A stretch of DNA of 64,000 nt, taken from Ectobius pallidus (taxonomy: Eukaryota; Arthropoda; Insecta; Blattodea; Ectobiidae). Shown in pieces: positions 1-12,282 of the stretch. Within the stretch, counting starts at the first letter, position 1, and each line of letters opens with the position of its first letter. The notes beneath the pieces were generated by a model. It worked only from the letters and a program-made list of their open reading frames with translations. It was not told the DNA's origin and searched no databases. The stretch lies in NCBI GenBank assembly GCA_964059195.1, contig CAXKWD010000006.1, positions 67,535,073 through 67,599,072 on the forward strand, given 5' to 3'. The position numbers and the translations under genes are program-made.

Positions 1-125
1 GGATGAGTTAGCACAGAATAGGGTTGAAGCTTGGTAATGAACCTTGTGGTTACATAAAATATATAATTTTTCTTTAGTTAGCTTAGGAATTGTGTATTGC
101 CATGGAGTAAGAAATAAGTAACCAA
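1..125 (+). repeat. LINE 3' tail, copy 1 (cut by window edge)
   Basis: This is the last part of a non-LTR retrotransposon that also occurs at about 21274-21649 and 50869-51263. The shared landmarks are GCACAGAATAGGGTTGAA, a 'CATAAAATA' segment after the last codons, and the terminal 'TATTGCCAT' followed by a short TAAG-like tail (GTAAGAAATAAGTAA). The coding part and any 5' target duplication lie left of the window, so insertion length cannot be judged. Confidence 0.75.
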
Positions 126-1039
126 AGTCCAAACCCTGTCCCTGTCATGTGAAGCTACTGCTGACATAGGCTACTTCCTTGACAAGGGGAACGGATGACT
201 GTTTGCGAGGTCACTTCTACATAAGTAAAATTAAGAGAACGCTCAATATGCGGCAGCCCTAAGCCGAGCAGCTCCCTTCGATTTTAGCCTATACTCTAGT
301 TTCCTAAACATAAATAAGAAATAATATTATTTACATGCACTTAGTAGTACTACCACTTTATGCACACAAAATATACTTGCATAGGGGGATAAATGGTGAA
401 ATTTGTTGCTTTGTGTACATCCTCATGGTGTAACAGATAATGTTGTGAAGAAGTTTCATTCTTGTCAGGTTACTAGTTTTTTTAATTATACGAAATTAAT
501 GTTGACAAATGTGCATATTTGAAATTTGTCACACTTTGAAACTTGTGTACAACCACCTAGACTATCAAAATGCTGTAAAAATAAAGGTATGGGAAAATGG
601 CTTTAAATATTCACATGCCATTTAAATGAAAAATGTATAAACGCCTTCTTAGAAGAACCCAGAAATTGATGCTTTTTTTAATTAAATTAACTTGAATAAT
701 ACTTTTCGATTTTTACGAATAATCTCCCGAAGGAGGATTAAAACTAGTTATTTTTCAGAATTATTTAATTTCATCCCTAAGATTTAAACATTGGAAGTGA
801 GCTTTCTTAATATCGCGAAAGTAAGAAAACTTAAAAAATGGCTGAGTGCACTAAAACTAGGCCTAAGCCAAAAAATACTAATTTTGATCTTTAAAAACGG
901 CGAACATTTCATCCTCTATCCTGTTAATTATGTATAATATCTAAATAATATCCGCAAACAGCAGATTAAGTAAATGCTACCTTTTCCCACAGTAAAATGA
1001 CAATTAGAATCTAGAAGGAAAATAAATATATTAAAATGT
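126..1039. other. no gene seen
   Basis: AT-rich sequence with frequent stops in all frames. I recognise no coding region, RNA or repeat boundary, apart from one TAGGCCTA palindrome at 858-865. Confidence 0.6.
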
Positions 1040-1264
1040 ATGTATTATGTATACACGAAACAACCGGCATGGAAAGAGCTTCACAGCAAAATTAAAGAAC
1101 CTGATTACAAAAGTAGGAAGTATCACACACACAAAATCAGGGGTAGACTTCAGAGAACAAATATTGCCAAATTTTCTTCTTTTTTAAATAGAGAGATTCA
1201 GGATTGGAATAACTTACCTGCAGAAACCTTCGAAACGTTTCCTGCTAACGCCAAAAAATTTTAA
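1040..1264 (+). pseudogene. C-terminal fragment of a non-LTR retrotransposon reverse transcriptase
   Basis: The 74-residue frame ends with NREIQDWNNLPAETFETFPA, the pattern (R.I..WN.LP...F) that closes many Jockey/CR1-type reverse transcriptases in insects. In a full element the protein copies its mRNA into DNA at a nicked target. Only the extreme C-terminus is present, so the palm, endonuclease and RNase H regions are missing. The ATG at 1040 is probably fortuitous because the fragment is 5'-truncated. The frame runs straight into a 3' UTR and an (AAAT)n tail, which fits retrotransposition. I cannot name the clade with certainty. Confidence 0.65.
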
Positions 1265-1564
1265 AATATATTGAATAAAGTTAATGATAAGAATGTATAA
1301 TATTATGTAGTTATGTTTGTAAATATTTTTATGTGCTATAGTTTTGAATGGACAGAGATATTTTAAAATTTATTAATATTTATGTTGATGGGGTATTGGC
1401 ATATAGAGAGCTGCTTGTGATATTTAATGTGTGTAATTGTATGTATAGTGTACCATTGTATGTATATATGTATGGCTGGTATTTATTGCAACACTGCCAC
1501 AGGGTTGTTGACCCACTTGCAGTGGAACAAAATAAATAAATAAATAAATAAATAAAATAAATAA
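1265..1564 (+). repeat. 3' UTR and (TAAA)n tail of the 1.0-kb LINE
   Basis: Non-coding tail after the reverse transcriptase fragment. It contains 'CACTGCCACAGGGTTGTTGA' and ends in a (TAAA)n microsatellite at 1529-1564. Short tandem tails of this kind are typical 3' ends of several insect LINE clades. I see no convincing target-site duplication. Confidence 0.65.
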
Positions 1565-4500
1565 TTTCTTACGTCGCGAATATGAACGACTTCAGTTATC
1601 CTAGTATTCCTCCCTTATTACTTGAAACGTTAAATCCCCAAAATGCTACTCGACTGCAGTATATCATCTACACTAAAGTTATTATTATTTTTTTGTCTAC
1701 ATAGAATATAATATTAATATATAGGCTGTTACACACCATTGGCGATGAAGAAATCAAGAATGTAATAAAGCAGCAACAAACATCCTCCAACAAATATAAT
1801 TTAGATCTAATCCAGGGAAACAAAGTAGCAAACTTTACAATGTAAGCAAATCCTCCAATAGGTTGTAGTGGCTTCAGAAATGTTCAGTATAAAAGTCTGG
1901 AACGTAGAAAAAGAAAAACTGTAGACATTCAAAGTTGAGATATCCAATGGGTCTTGAGAGAAAATACGAACTAGAAACTGGGGAGAGGAAATGGTAAAAC
2001 AGTTATGGAAAAGACTTTCTACCAAAACAAGTAGAAGAGCATAAATTGGCGAAAATAAAAAGCTAGAGAAAAAAGAGAAACATGAAGTGAAAGCCTATAA
2101 CCATAAGCCCGAAGAAATGTAGTGATCTTATTTAAGAGTTTTCTCATCTAATCCATAGTATTCACTTCTATAGCTCTCTCTACCTTCTCAATTTTTTTTA
2201 TACAGTTGGCAAAGTACGTGAGTCAAGTAAGAATTGGACGAAGTAACCTTATACTTCGGCAGCTATTACTGACTTGTGGAGGGAGTGTAAAAAACGTGCC
2301 AGAAATCTCAAGTTTCATATCAGGAAGCTATAATGAAACCCAACATTTTCTAGTAAAGGAAAGGTAATAAATAATCCTCATCATACACAATGATTACACT
2401 GACTATTCCACTCATACGCCGCGTGTTTGATTATTGACCAATAACGTTTAGCAATTCCTCGGATACAGACCAATCACGATCCTTTATCTTATAATATTCT
2501 TCCTCGGATTGCAAGGGTGCACTTTTATCTGATAAAACGTCAGGTCGTTACTGGACACGTAAGGCATCAAAGTGCCGTGATTCATACGTCACATGCTGCC
2601 ATTCAGCAGAATGACAACATTTCATCCTCACATTATTTTATACAACATAACTTGTTTGAAAGTTGAAATAATATAAATGATCATTTAATAAAAACACAAT
2701 TTCGATTCGGTGCAAGCCATATCGTGTGGTTTTATAGCATTTTGATGTGAGCAACTACCACGGCGCCCTCCATCTTGTGATGCGCGCTATTGGCAGCATT
2801 GGTAAATCGGATCGATTCATCGAATCGATTCGTGGACTGTTCATTTATCTAGTATGCCGTGATCTTATGGCTGACACAATATTGACAACAAGGTAAGAAA
2901 ATAATTATTATTTACAAAATGCGTTACAGTTTATTCGTGGAATAGTCATAATAAATCGTACACGAGATTACGAGTTTCATCGATAAACTCGTTTTCTCAG
3001 ATGGGATTACCTATGATGAATACTTGTTCCATACGCATTCTGGCGACGTTTTGATACTATCGATATAAGATAGTAAATTATCTAAACTTTACATGTAGTG
3101 TAGGAAATACCTATATTGATATTATATAGTTCATACTTTGTTACTATGGGAAGGAAATCTGTAATATTGAATAAGTAATTACCCGTACTATGCATGATCT
3201 GTTGGCCTACAATCAACTGTTCGGTTCCTTCGTGCAACGATAAGATTGCTGCGCAACACTTTTCATTCCTAATTCATAAATCAGTATAAATTAACGACCA
3301 ATTGCAATTAATTATCATTGCCATTTATCAAGGACCTTCTGGTTTTGAATTTGGAATTTGATTTAATTAGCAGAACGATATAATTGAGTATTGCGGAATT
3401 TTCAATTCAAAGATTCCCGAAAAATATAATTTATTAAGTTAAAGATTAAATACTGAACCTAATAACCTAGTGGTATTCAAACAATTGTGTTTCATGTGGG
3501 CCGTGTACATAATATAATTATGTTAAAATGCAGTACATTAATATCAGCTATCAGCTATGTACTGTATGTTTCCAGAACTTTACTGAAGAGGTAATGGGCT
3601 AGCTTAGGTAATAAACTCATCGGTCTTAAAGAGTATGTTTATTTGATAGTTAATGATTGTGTAACGAACAACTTTCAATGGTTAAGGTTTTAAGGGAGTC
3701 CATTTATTCAACTTCCACAACTGAGAGGCTGCCAAGAGACAAAGTGCGAAGATAATTCATGTTACGCAAGTGATAATGTTATGGTAATTGTTATCAATTA
3801 TGTGCAGAATAAGCTGTAACATTAGACATGCGTTTTTATTTTAAAAATACAAGAGAACTGAAAACAAAATGGTTAGGCGATCTGATAAAAGCTACAAATA
3901 AACACGTTATGCGATATTTTAAAAACAGATATTAACAAGGTAAATTGAGCATTACTGAAATACTTGCGTAGATTACTGAATAAATTATTTTAAGGGCGTT
4001 AGAGGAACTTTTAAGACAGAAATATCTATTGAACGAACATATTTATTGTTCAGTTCAGAGTTCCTGGTAAATGTTGCTCAAGATTATCTAGGTATTGTTC
4101 CTTAGCTCCAATTACGAGATCAGTTAATTATTTGAATTGACGTTGGGTGATATTTGTTTAAAAATTGTGGAATTGTTGATTCTTCAAGTGAGCATTTCTC
4201 AGGATGCATTCCATTAGGTTGATTTTCTGGCGCCCCTTTTCTTATTCTGGAATACATTATGTGTTGAACCGAATTAACCATTAGTTAAAGTATTATGTAT
4301 CCATCTATCCTCTTTCAGAACTCGTGAGATATCGCATAGTATCCATAATTACCTCAATGTGGCATCGTTATTTTACTCTTTTAAAATGTTTTCACCCGAA
4401 AAGTGCTCTCAAGATTAATGTAACAATTGTTAGTGAAGACCATCCAACTAATGTATCTAATAAACCAATTAAAAAAAAATTATACGTAAGGATCTGGAAA

Positions 4501-5389
4501 CTTGTTCAGCAACTTCCTCTACCTTTTATACTGCTGCATAGAGCATACTGACATGTTGGCGAAATTTGTTTGTTTGTTTGTTTTTTTTTTCGGGGGACCC
4601 CAAAACAAGTAGGCCTATTAATGAAGAAAACTGGGATTAAAAAGACAAAAAACATTGATTTCCATATCTATTGTAGCTATGGAACAGTTATAAACGTTAT
4701 AATAGAAGCTCAAATAGTATACTTCTTTGCAAGCGAACTACCCTACTAAAACAAATTGATTTCAATAGAATTCGCAGGATCACTATTTTCTCCACAATTA
4801 ATTATTACGTGAAGATTTACTACGCGGAAGACTTAGTAGAAGCTTTTGTACTCCATCCAGAAGCATAAGAAAGCTTTTATTTAAACGACAATTCCATTCC
4901 GAAGTAAATTTATCTTAGTGGGAAGTAGATATATTGGATGGTATATCCATTAATGACATCAAAGTAGATCTAAATTCCAACATTCATTACGTTAATTTAC
5001 TGTTATTTTCATATTCAAGTTTGATTATACCAATATGGTTATTAAGACATGTTGATTATTTCTAATAAACGTCCATCCTCCTATGCCAGAAAATTAATGC
5101 GCCGAAATAATTACTAATTTCCCCATAATCGAGGTTAACTCTATACTTGTTGTGGTATTAATAACACACTTCAGCAAAATACGAGTACATCACTGTATTC
5201 AATTAAACAAATGATGACATCCAATTAATTATTAAACAGTTAAAAAGCTTCGTAAGCTAATTACAATGTATTTTGTAGAATAATGTAGGCAATGAACAAA
5301 ATCTTAAAGTCGATAAGTTTATGTTAAGAGCCATAAAATAATATTGTTGAATATTATTTATTCATTTCACTTAACATGGCAGAGTTAAA
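1565..5389. other. no gene seen
   Basis: About 3.8 kb of AT-rich sequence. The only local structures I noticed are a small ATCGATT/AATCGAT palindromic cluster near 2810-2835, a (GTTT)n/poly-T run with a short C-rich patch near 4567-4605, and a TAGGCCTA site at 4610-4617. Frames up to 75 codons (4324-4551) show no recognisable domain and are treated as chance. Confidence 0.55.
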
Positions 5390-6004
5390 GCCATAAGGGT
5401 GTCGTGTACATTGGCACATGTGCACATCGGCACAGTCGCATTTTCGTGCACATTGACATAGTATTTTTATCTTATAATATTATCGTGCTCATCGCCACAC
5501 AACCCGTTGGGGCTAGGGGTGGACATAGAGACTCAAACCTATAGCCTCCTTCACCACGGCTCCAAGGCAGCACCCCTTTAGCTACCGCGGCTAAGGAAAC
5601 CGGCCGTTGATATCGTAGATAGGTTAAGTCAAGTTAAGTTAGGTTAGGTTAGGTTAGGTTAGGTTAGGTTAGGTTAGGTTAGATCAGATTAGGTTAGGTT
5701 AATTCAAAGTCTCATTCAATCGCAGGCAGATACTTTATGAATGAATTCGAAACAATAAAATTATAATATTAATGTACACAGTATGTATCTATAACAATAA
5801 AAAGAAGTGTTTGTCTTTCTGTCTATCTAGCAGTTACTGTGAACTCCATTGCATTCAATACGATAATGTAATTCCAACTTTGTCTCTATGTCCACCCCTA
5901 CGAAGGGTGTGTGGCGATGAGCACGATGATTTTGCAAGATAAAAATACTATGCCGATGTGCACGAAAATTCGACTGTGCCGATGTGCACGCAACCGCCAT
6001 AAGG
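5390..6004. mobile_element. Long-TIR foldback/MULE-like non-autonomous DNA transposon with 9-bp TSD
   Basis: The same 9 bases, GCCATAAGG, stand at 5390-5398 and 5996-6004 and bracket a 597-bp body (5399-5995). The body ends are long inverted repeats: 5399 to about 5533 pairs with about 5881-5995, sharing TGCACATCGGCACAGTCG, TAGTATTTTTATCTT, CGTGCTCATCGCCACAC and GGGGTGGACATAGAGA. The outer part of each arm repeats a GTGCACATCGGCAC-like unit, and the left arm has one extra unit. Long inverted repeats plus a 9-bp duplication resemble Mutator-like elements, but no transposase is present, so the superfamily is inference. The interior carries a telomere-type array. Confidence 0.8.
5620..5702 (+). 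repeat. Interstitial (TTAGG)n telomere-type array
   Basis: Eight consecutive perfect AGGTT units (5641-5680) are flanked by degenerate units (AAGTTAAGTT before, AGATCAGATT after) and two more perfect units to 5700. TTAGG is the canonical insect telomere repeat. It lies inside the inverted-repeat element, so it is an interstitial copy and not a chromosome end. Confidence 0.85.
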
Positions 6005-6431
6005 CCGTCTCTAAAACTTAGCCAGGGGGAGAAATGATTTTCAAGAATTATAGAACTTGGTTATAAAAGAATAAGCAATTAAGTTAATCTAAAAATATAA
6101 AAGGAAAAGAAACATACAAAATATCTGAATTTAAAGCAAATGGCTATGAGTGCTGAAAACTTGCTAAAATATTAAGTTCTTAATACAACTATTCACCAGA
6201 TAAGTGTTGTATTCAGGAACATTCAGGAATGCCGCAGGCCAAAGAGTGCTGCTGTCGATGTTTACGTCCGCATATAGGTCCTTGCAGAGAGTGAGAGAAG
6301 GAAAGGAGAAGTAAGTACCATCTGTAATAGAATTTATCACTCACAGTAGTGTGCCGTGTTTTAGAAATACTTGCAGTTTTGGCCTACCTTTTAATCCTGA
6401 AGTGGAATCTACTGATCACATGAGTTACATA
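6005..6431. other. no gene seen
   Basis: Spacer between two DNA transposons. No coding frame or repeat recognised. Confidence 0.6.
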
Positions 6432-6903
6432 TACGAGGGTGTATCAATAAATAACCGGACTGATTTTATTGTACTTAAATAAACCACCCTGGAACGAAAC
6501 GGCTGCTAGCCGCGGAAAGGTGAATCCTTCGTTTAGCAGTGCTGTGAATCCCAGTTATGCAGAACGATTCAGTTAGGAGTTACACCCGGATATCGCAGGT
6601 GGTGTTTACTGTACCCAACATGGAACTGAAATTGCAGCAATGCGCATCGATAAAGTTTTGTGTTATTCTAGACAAAACTCCTACAGAAACCTTAGAAATG
6701 GTGGAGCAAGCATATAAAGACCACAGTAAACACCACCTGCGATATCCGGGTGTAACTCCTAACTGAATCGTTCTGCATAATTGGGATTCACAGCACTGCT
6801 AGACGAAGGATTCACCTTTCCGCGGCTAGCAGCCGTTTCGTTCCAGGGCGGTTTATTTAAATACAATTAAATCAGTCCGGTTATTTATTGATACACCTTC
6901 GTA
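6432..6903. mobile_element. Internally deleted mariner (MITE) with 179-bp TIRs and TA duplication
   Basis: The body 6434-6901 (468 bp) is flanked by TA on both sides (6432-6433, 6902-6903), the mariner target. Left arm 6434-6612 and right arm 6723-6901 are equal-length inverted repeats, roughly 96-97% identical by eye. They begin CGAGGGTGTATCAATAAATA (left) and CGAAGGTGTATCAATAAATA (right, reversed). Only 110 bp of unique sequence remains between them, and it encodes the N-terminus of a mariner transposase. The near-perfect arms could fold into a long hairpin RNA if transcribed. Confidence 0.9.
6620..6722 (+). pseudogene. N-terminal stub of mariner transposase
   Basis: From the ATG at 6620 the frame reads MELKLQQCASIKFCVILDKT, then PTETLEMVEQAYKD. 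This matches the start of mariner transposases, whose first helix-turn-helix contains the pattern 'R..IKF...LGKTATET..ML..AYGD'. The full enzyme cuts and pastes DNA flanked by its inverted repeats. Here about 34 residues remain and the frame then runs into the right inverted repeat, so the catalytic DDD domain is gone. An in-frame upstream start at 6557 lies in the inverted repeat and only extends the frame artificially. The stub fits a derivative mobilised in trans by a full-length relative. Confidence 0.75.
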
Positions 6904-8700
6904 CTAACACTTAATGATGCTGTCCGCAGCACGATACGATGAACACTCATGAGGTTAAAGGCGAAAGATATTATTCGGGCTGAGTGTACTGCACAGTACC
7001 ATGACATCACTGCAACTGTGAAGAAATATAGTTCGTAAACACGACACCGGCAGAGATATTTGTCCTGAGTAATACTGACTTCTTAAAAATCTACCCATTG
7101 CAATTGATACCATGTCGTGACTTTCGAAAAATTCTTTTATAGCTTTACGTTTCATGCCTCCCTAAGTACGAAACCACCGCCCGTAATTTTGAAGATATTT
7201 GAACCAAACTTTATTACGTTATTTCTAGGCCAAATATTTCGGACATGTTCGTTAATGAGCAAAATTGGCCCAAGTGGGGGGGGGGTCGGGCGAGGGGGTT
7301 GAAATTTAGAAAAATTTATATCTCAGCCCCTATGAAGTATAGAGTACTCCCTATGGAGTTCACAGTGACATCAACGATTCGGGGATTTTGGGGATATGAG
7401 TGGGGGTGGGGGGGATGGAAATTCGAATTTTTTTAAAACACGTCTTGTGGAGTATCGCTGAAAAGTACTTGATGAGTACTCTACAAATCAATAACTCCTT
7501 TCTCGATAGCTCTCATATAAGGCGAGATTTGAAGTTTGAAAAAGTGCTCTTTCCTGTTTTTTGCAGTTATTATTGCGGGTTTTTCATGCCAAGGCTAAAG
7601 AAGACGAGTGCTGCGCAGCGACAATAAATTAAACCAAAAGCACTTCTAAATCTACCTCAGCCTGTAGGCCTTCCTAAAGGGATTTTTTAAACTGCGCATG
7701 AACTGTGATGTCATTTGGCAGCTTCTAAGATAGCTAGGCATTGCGTTCCAGAAGCGAATAGCTGCTGCTATAAAGCAATACGGTTTGTGTGAGTTCTGTA
7801 CATAATCATGGATAGTAAAAGAGATCAAACTGAGAGCGCGTGCCCAAGTTATGGTAGGATGATAGGTAATGCCTGCCCCAGCTTCCCACGAAAAACTATA
7901 AACCCACCTGATAATATTATCGGTGCGAAGGATACTGAGAACAGTTTTTTTACATTAAACAATATTCAGCAATCAGCCCTGAACTTGATCTCCAGACACT
8001 ACACAACTTTAAATATTATACGGTAGATAAAGTAATTAATTACCTTCCGAATGCTAATTTCTATTACGACTATCATTGTATTGTAAGTTAACTAGCAGGT
8101 GCCAGTGGCCTCTCCTGTGGTTATTAAATTAATAATTAGAGGTTTTAAATCATTTATTTAACAGCACAGTACTTAAAACAGATTTATTAACTACATGTAA
8201 ATCATTCATAAACAATTAAAATGCTAAAAACCCGGCTACGAGGTGCATTAAACGATTAGATGCGTTTTCCCGGGGATGAAAGATCTCACGTTCGAGTTCC
8301 CCGGGGGAAAAAAAAGCATAGTGAGTATCGTCAAAATCGTTTACAACTGTATTCATGCTTTCATGCTAAAGTAAAAAATTTGAGATCTCTGCGTGCTGTA
8401 ATTTTATAAACAAATGAATCGAGCTAAAATGCTAAAATCAGACTTATACAAAATGTCGGCCTCTTCTCGACTGATTCCGTGTTATGGCAATCATATCTTA
8501 GAACAGGATATTCATATGTTCTATCACAATTAATTTGCACTTTACTCTGGTACTTTTGAGCTCCTCTAAAATTATTGTATTTACAAATGCTTTGATGGGA
8601 GATTATCTGTAATTTCAAAAAATTCTTGTATTACCTATTAAAATTACCAATACTTTCTTTCTTTATCTTAGTTTTACCTTTGACTTTTAGGGACATTTAA
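6904..8700. other. no gene seen; G-rich runs and a short palindrome
   Basis: Contains G-rich runs near 7276-7300 and 7398-7415, and a CCCGGGGA/TCCCCGGG inverted pair near 8268-8307 with a B-box-like GTTCGAGTTCC at about 8290. Frames of 60-75 codons here have no recognisable domains. Confidence 0.5.
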
Positions 8701-9040
8701 GCGACCAACGCCACCCAAGCCTTACACGGCCACGACCTGTCGGGAGAGGGATTATCTATGAATCATATACATACTTTTTTGACCAGACAAGGACATGGAG
8801 GGCCTCCCCGGATGAGTGAATAGCCGAACCGTGACACACACTGACTAAAATGATGAGGTGAAGATGATATTGACGGACAAATGGTATCCGGGGACCACAA
8901 GATCCTTAAGTTACCTGATATTTGTCTCACAGGTGAGGAAAAACCCCGAAAAAGTCGCATTTTGGTAACTTGTCCCGATCAGAATTCGAATCCGGGCCCG
9001 CTGCGTGAGAGGAGCCCCTACGTCACATTGGAGGTCCTAA
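8701..9040 (-). repeat. tRNA-derived SINE-like repeat
   Basis: Read on the minus strand, this begins near a B-box-like motif (GGATTCGAATTC) preceded by CGCAGCGGGCCC, then GGGACAAGTTACC and TTTTTCGGGGTTTTTCCTCA, and ends near CCCTCCATGTCCTTGTCTGG and an AGGCTTGGGTGG segment. A diverged second copy lies at about 61905-62480 with the same order of landmarks. An RNA polymerase III-type head followed by a conserved body is the usual SINE layout. A full A box is not clear here. Confidence 0.6.
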
Positions 9041-11639
9041 ACTACTAATACTGATTTTTTTATATTATATAATTTCAAAAGCAACACTGGTTTCGAGATT
9101 ATATTGAAAAAGAAGAAGAACAAGGAGGAGCAGAAAAGCAATTCTATGTTAAATTTATTTGTAAAGAATGTTTGTAACCCATGAAGGTGAGCTTGGCTTC
9201 GGATACCGCAATTCTTTCCAATCCATGTAGCCGTAGCCGTAAACACATCCTCTGTCGGAGGATACGGTATCCACCTGTTTTACGAATACTTGTTAAACTA
9301 TTCACGATTCGTAAACAGGCTACTCTATTTATTGTGCAGATTCAGAAACGAAGGAAGAGTGCTTTGTGCCTCTAAGGGACTGACTATCCCTGTCTAACTG
9401 AAATATGTTGCCTGCGGCCCTTCTTGCACGCATTATTACTGGGACAACGGACGTGTTAAGTGAAATCAGCCGTAGAGAGAGCTCTATTGTCTGTTCCACA
9501 GTTGGATTATAATCCAATGTTAGTAGGAAGATATGTTACCTATAGTGCTGGGATACAAGAGTAGTCTTCCTCCTTATGGGATTGATACAATACAAAACTG
9601 TTTCAATTAAATTAGTGTAATTTGGCAAGAAGATAATAAAAATTAAATTAGTTTGTTTCACAACACTTGTAAGGCATTTACAATGAAATGTCATTTATAT
9701 ACACAGAGACAATATACTGTAAACGGGGGCTATTTTGAGTTGGGGTTAATGACATTTTCACAAAGAGTTTTGCACGCAATGTATCTTTAATATAGTTATG
9801 TGGTATGAACATTTGTGTTATCGGATGAAAATAGTTGCATTCGTATTATTTTAATTCTTACCCTATGTCTACTGAACGGGACTTAAAAAATAAACAATTT
9901 TATTTTAATTTATGCTTTGTTCATAAGCAATATATTGTTGAAATAACTACAACACCAAATCTCTGCTTCAAATTATGATACTGCAGCGATTCTGGTATAA
10001 TTGCAAAGATCTGAAAACATTCTATTGCCCAAAGGAAGAACAAAATGATAAGAAAACAGTATTGACATCGATTTTCTTATAAGATGGCTCAAGAAAAGTT
10101 ATAAATATTTACGTAAAAATAAGTACATCAGGAACCAACTAGGTTATTGTGCTTAACATTAATTTTCTTACACTTTAGGCAATTATATTTGGTACAAAGA
10201 GGTGAAGACTTAATGTATCTCACATAATTTAGGAGATACTGCATATACAAATGCATACAAAATAACAAAACTTACAAACATAATGCATATAAAATTATTT
10301 GTCAATAACTTGTAAGATGTTTATTGCTAAATACAATTACAATCTAAATTAGTATTTAAAAATTACAAATTTGTTATCAATCCATACTAAGATTTGCCTA
10401 TCAAGTGTGTACTACCACTTTAAATAAATATTTGCTAAGAATCTTTCAGGAGCCTTGGCATCCACTGTAAGAGTTTCAGATTTCAGTAAAAAAAAATACT
10501 TGCTCTAGTTCTAGAAGTTCCTGCCGAAAGGGAGGGTTATTGAGGAATAATTGAGACAACGTAATTCGCTCACTGATCGCATATAGTCTCCGTACGAAGT
10601 CTAATGAAATCATTTATCTTTCCAGTGTGGATTATATTAGGAAAGTTTACTTTGCAGTTTTTGATCGAAATAAAAAAAAAAGGCTGAAATAAATCCCACA
10701 TATTGTTTTGATGGCAGTAAGAAACCTCAACATGTATTTTGAACAACCAGAAGAAAAGTATTAATGAACCACATCTCCAACGTAAGAGAAATAATAATAA
10801 GCCAGCCGGATGAAATTAAATTCGCGTTTGGATCTAGGGCGATAATTCCAAAGAAATTCCTTAATTTCTGAGAAAATGTAATAGTAAACCTCGAAATTGT
10901 ACCTTACGATAGGATGTGACTAGTGTGAATATTACATGTGAACCAGAACACCCGTAACAGTAATTTTCATTGGAAACAACAACGTTAAAATTGTAGAGAC
11001 AAAAATATTTCAAAATAACCAAACCCCATGTGAAATTTTACTTAAGCTTGATTTCATGAATCATTCTTAACAGGATGAGGGTCAGTGGCGTATCACTTTT
11101 AAAATTTCAAATGCAGTTGTGGGTCATAGTACCATTAGATAGATCTCTTCAAAACAAACAACTTTCATAGGAAACATTTTTATTAATTGAAACTCTTCCA
11201 AGGACAAAACTCAAGGTAAAAATATTGCCAATAACAGTGATAATTTCAATTATGATATTCAGAAATTAAATTATTTTTGTATTCAATTTCAGAGTTAAGC
11301 TCCAGATCCAAGGCTTACGGAAGAACAAAGGTTTAAAGTTTGTTAAGCATAAGTGAAGGAATAGGCGGGTCGTGTTATTTGTCAAAGCTAACTAATGCAA
11401 CTTCCAAAGTCGTATATGAACACTGTAAAACAGCATGTTGTCAAGATTACTGATTTGCATTTGATAAATTTTGTCTAATATGTTACCATAAAATAGGCAC
11501 TAAATAGGGCATTACTTCGGTACGGACGTTATACATGTTATACATACGTTTCATGAAAATCCGATAAAGCATATTCGAGTTATCGCGGGTACAGACACTC
11601 GGCGGACGGACAGAATTTCACGTCAACCACAATCTCATA
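9041..11639. other. no gene seen
   Basis: About 2.6 kb of AT-rich sequence. A GGATACCG/CGGTATCC-type imperfect palindrome lies near 9198-9275. Nothing else is recognisable, and no frame exceeds about 65 codons. Confidence 0.55.
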
Positions 11640-12135
11640 AAGTACATTCTGGCACTCAATAATAAACCGGTAAAGCTGAGGATTGTCCACTTCAACCTTA
11701 GCCATGGCTCTACCTGATTAAAAAATCTGTTAATGATCCATGCCCGAAATGTAAAGGGGATGTAACTTCCACCTTATTCTACAATGTCCAGGGTTATTGC
11801 ATCTAAACATCAAAGGAGTGTTAAGGTGTGATAAACATCAAAGGAAACTTGTATAATATATTTTAAAATGTTTGGAATTATCGCAGATAAAATCATATAT
11901 ATATAATGTTAATTTAATTCATAGTTTGTTAATAGTTGCAAACCTACTTCCAGTCTTTTTTATATTTAATATGTTGTATTTTTACTAAATTTCATATGTA
12001 TTTTAGATACTTCACTTCTTGTACCACTTACTCAATATTAATGTTTTAATGTATTGATTATTGTAGTCGCTGATGACCCTGGTTGTTAAAAAAGCGACCT
12101 TCAATAATTAAATTTAAAAAATAAAGAAAATAAAC
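11640..12135 (+). repeat. Probable Jockey-like LINE 3' end
   Basis: Around 11732-11800 a broken frame reads DPCPKCKGDVTSTLFYNVQG, which resembles the C-terminal Cys-rich segment (C..C...) of Jockey-type reverse transcriptases. The segment near 12064-12110 (GTAGTCGCTGATGACCCTGG then GTTGTTAAAAAAGCGACC) resembles the 3' UTR of many insect Jockey elements, and an A-rich AAATTTAAAAAATAAAG tail follows. Several stops interrupt the frame. Assignment rests on pattern memory, so confidence is moderate to low. Confidence 0.42.
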
Positions 12136-12282
12136 CGGTAAAAGCTTCCTAGTGAGTTTTAAATAAATAACAGACTAAATAATACACAAACAGATTTATG
12201 CACAGGGAAATATGACACATGCGACATACGACATTATGAGTGTTTCAGGTCTTATAGACCTGAATTCCACTCCCACACATCA

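Noticed and set aside
2805..2835. ATCGATTC palindromic cluster as a transposon end
   Set aside because: No inverted partner or target duplication was found within reach.
5620..5702. Chromosome end at the TTAGG array
   Set aside because: The array is short, degenerate at its edges and embedded in a transposon with unique DNA on both sides.
8229..8312. Possible tRNA gene or SINE head with a GTTCGAGTTCC box
   Set aside because: No cloverleaf could be drawn; the T-stem does not pair, and the signal is mainly a CCCGGGG palindrome.
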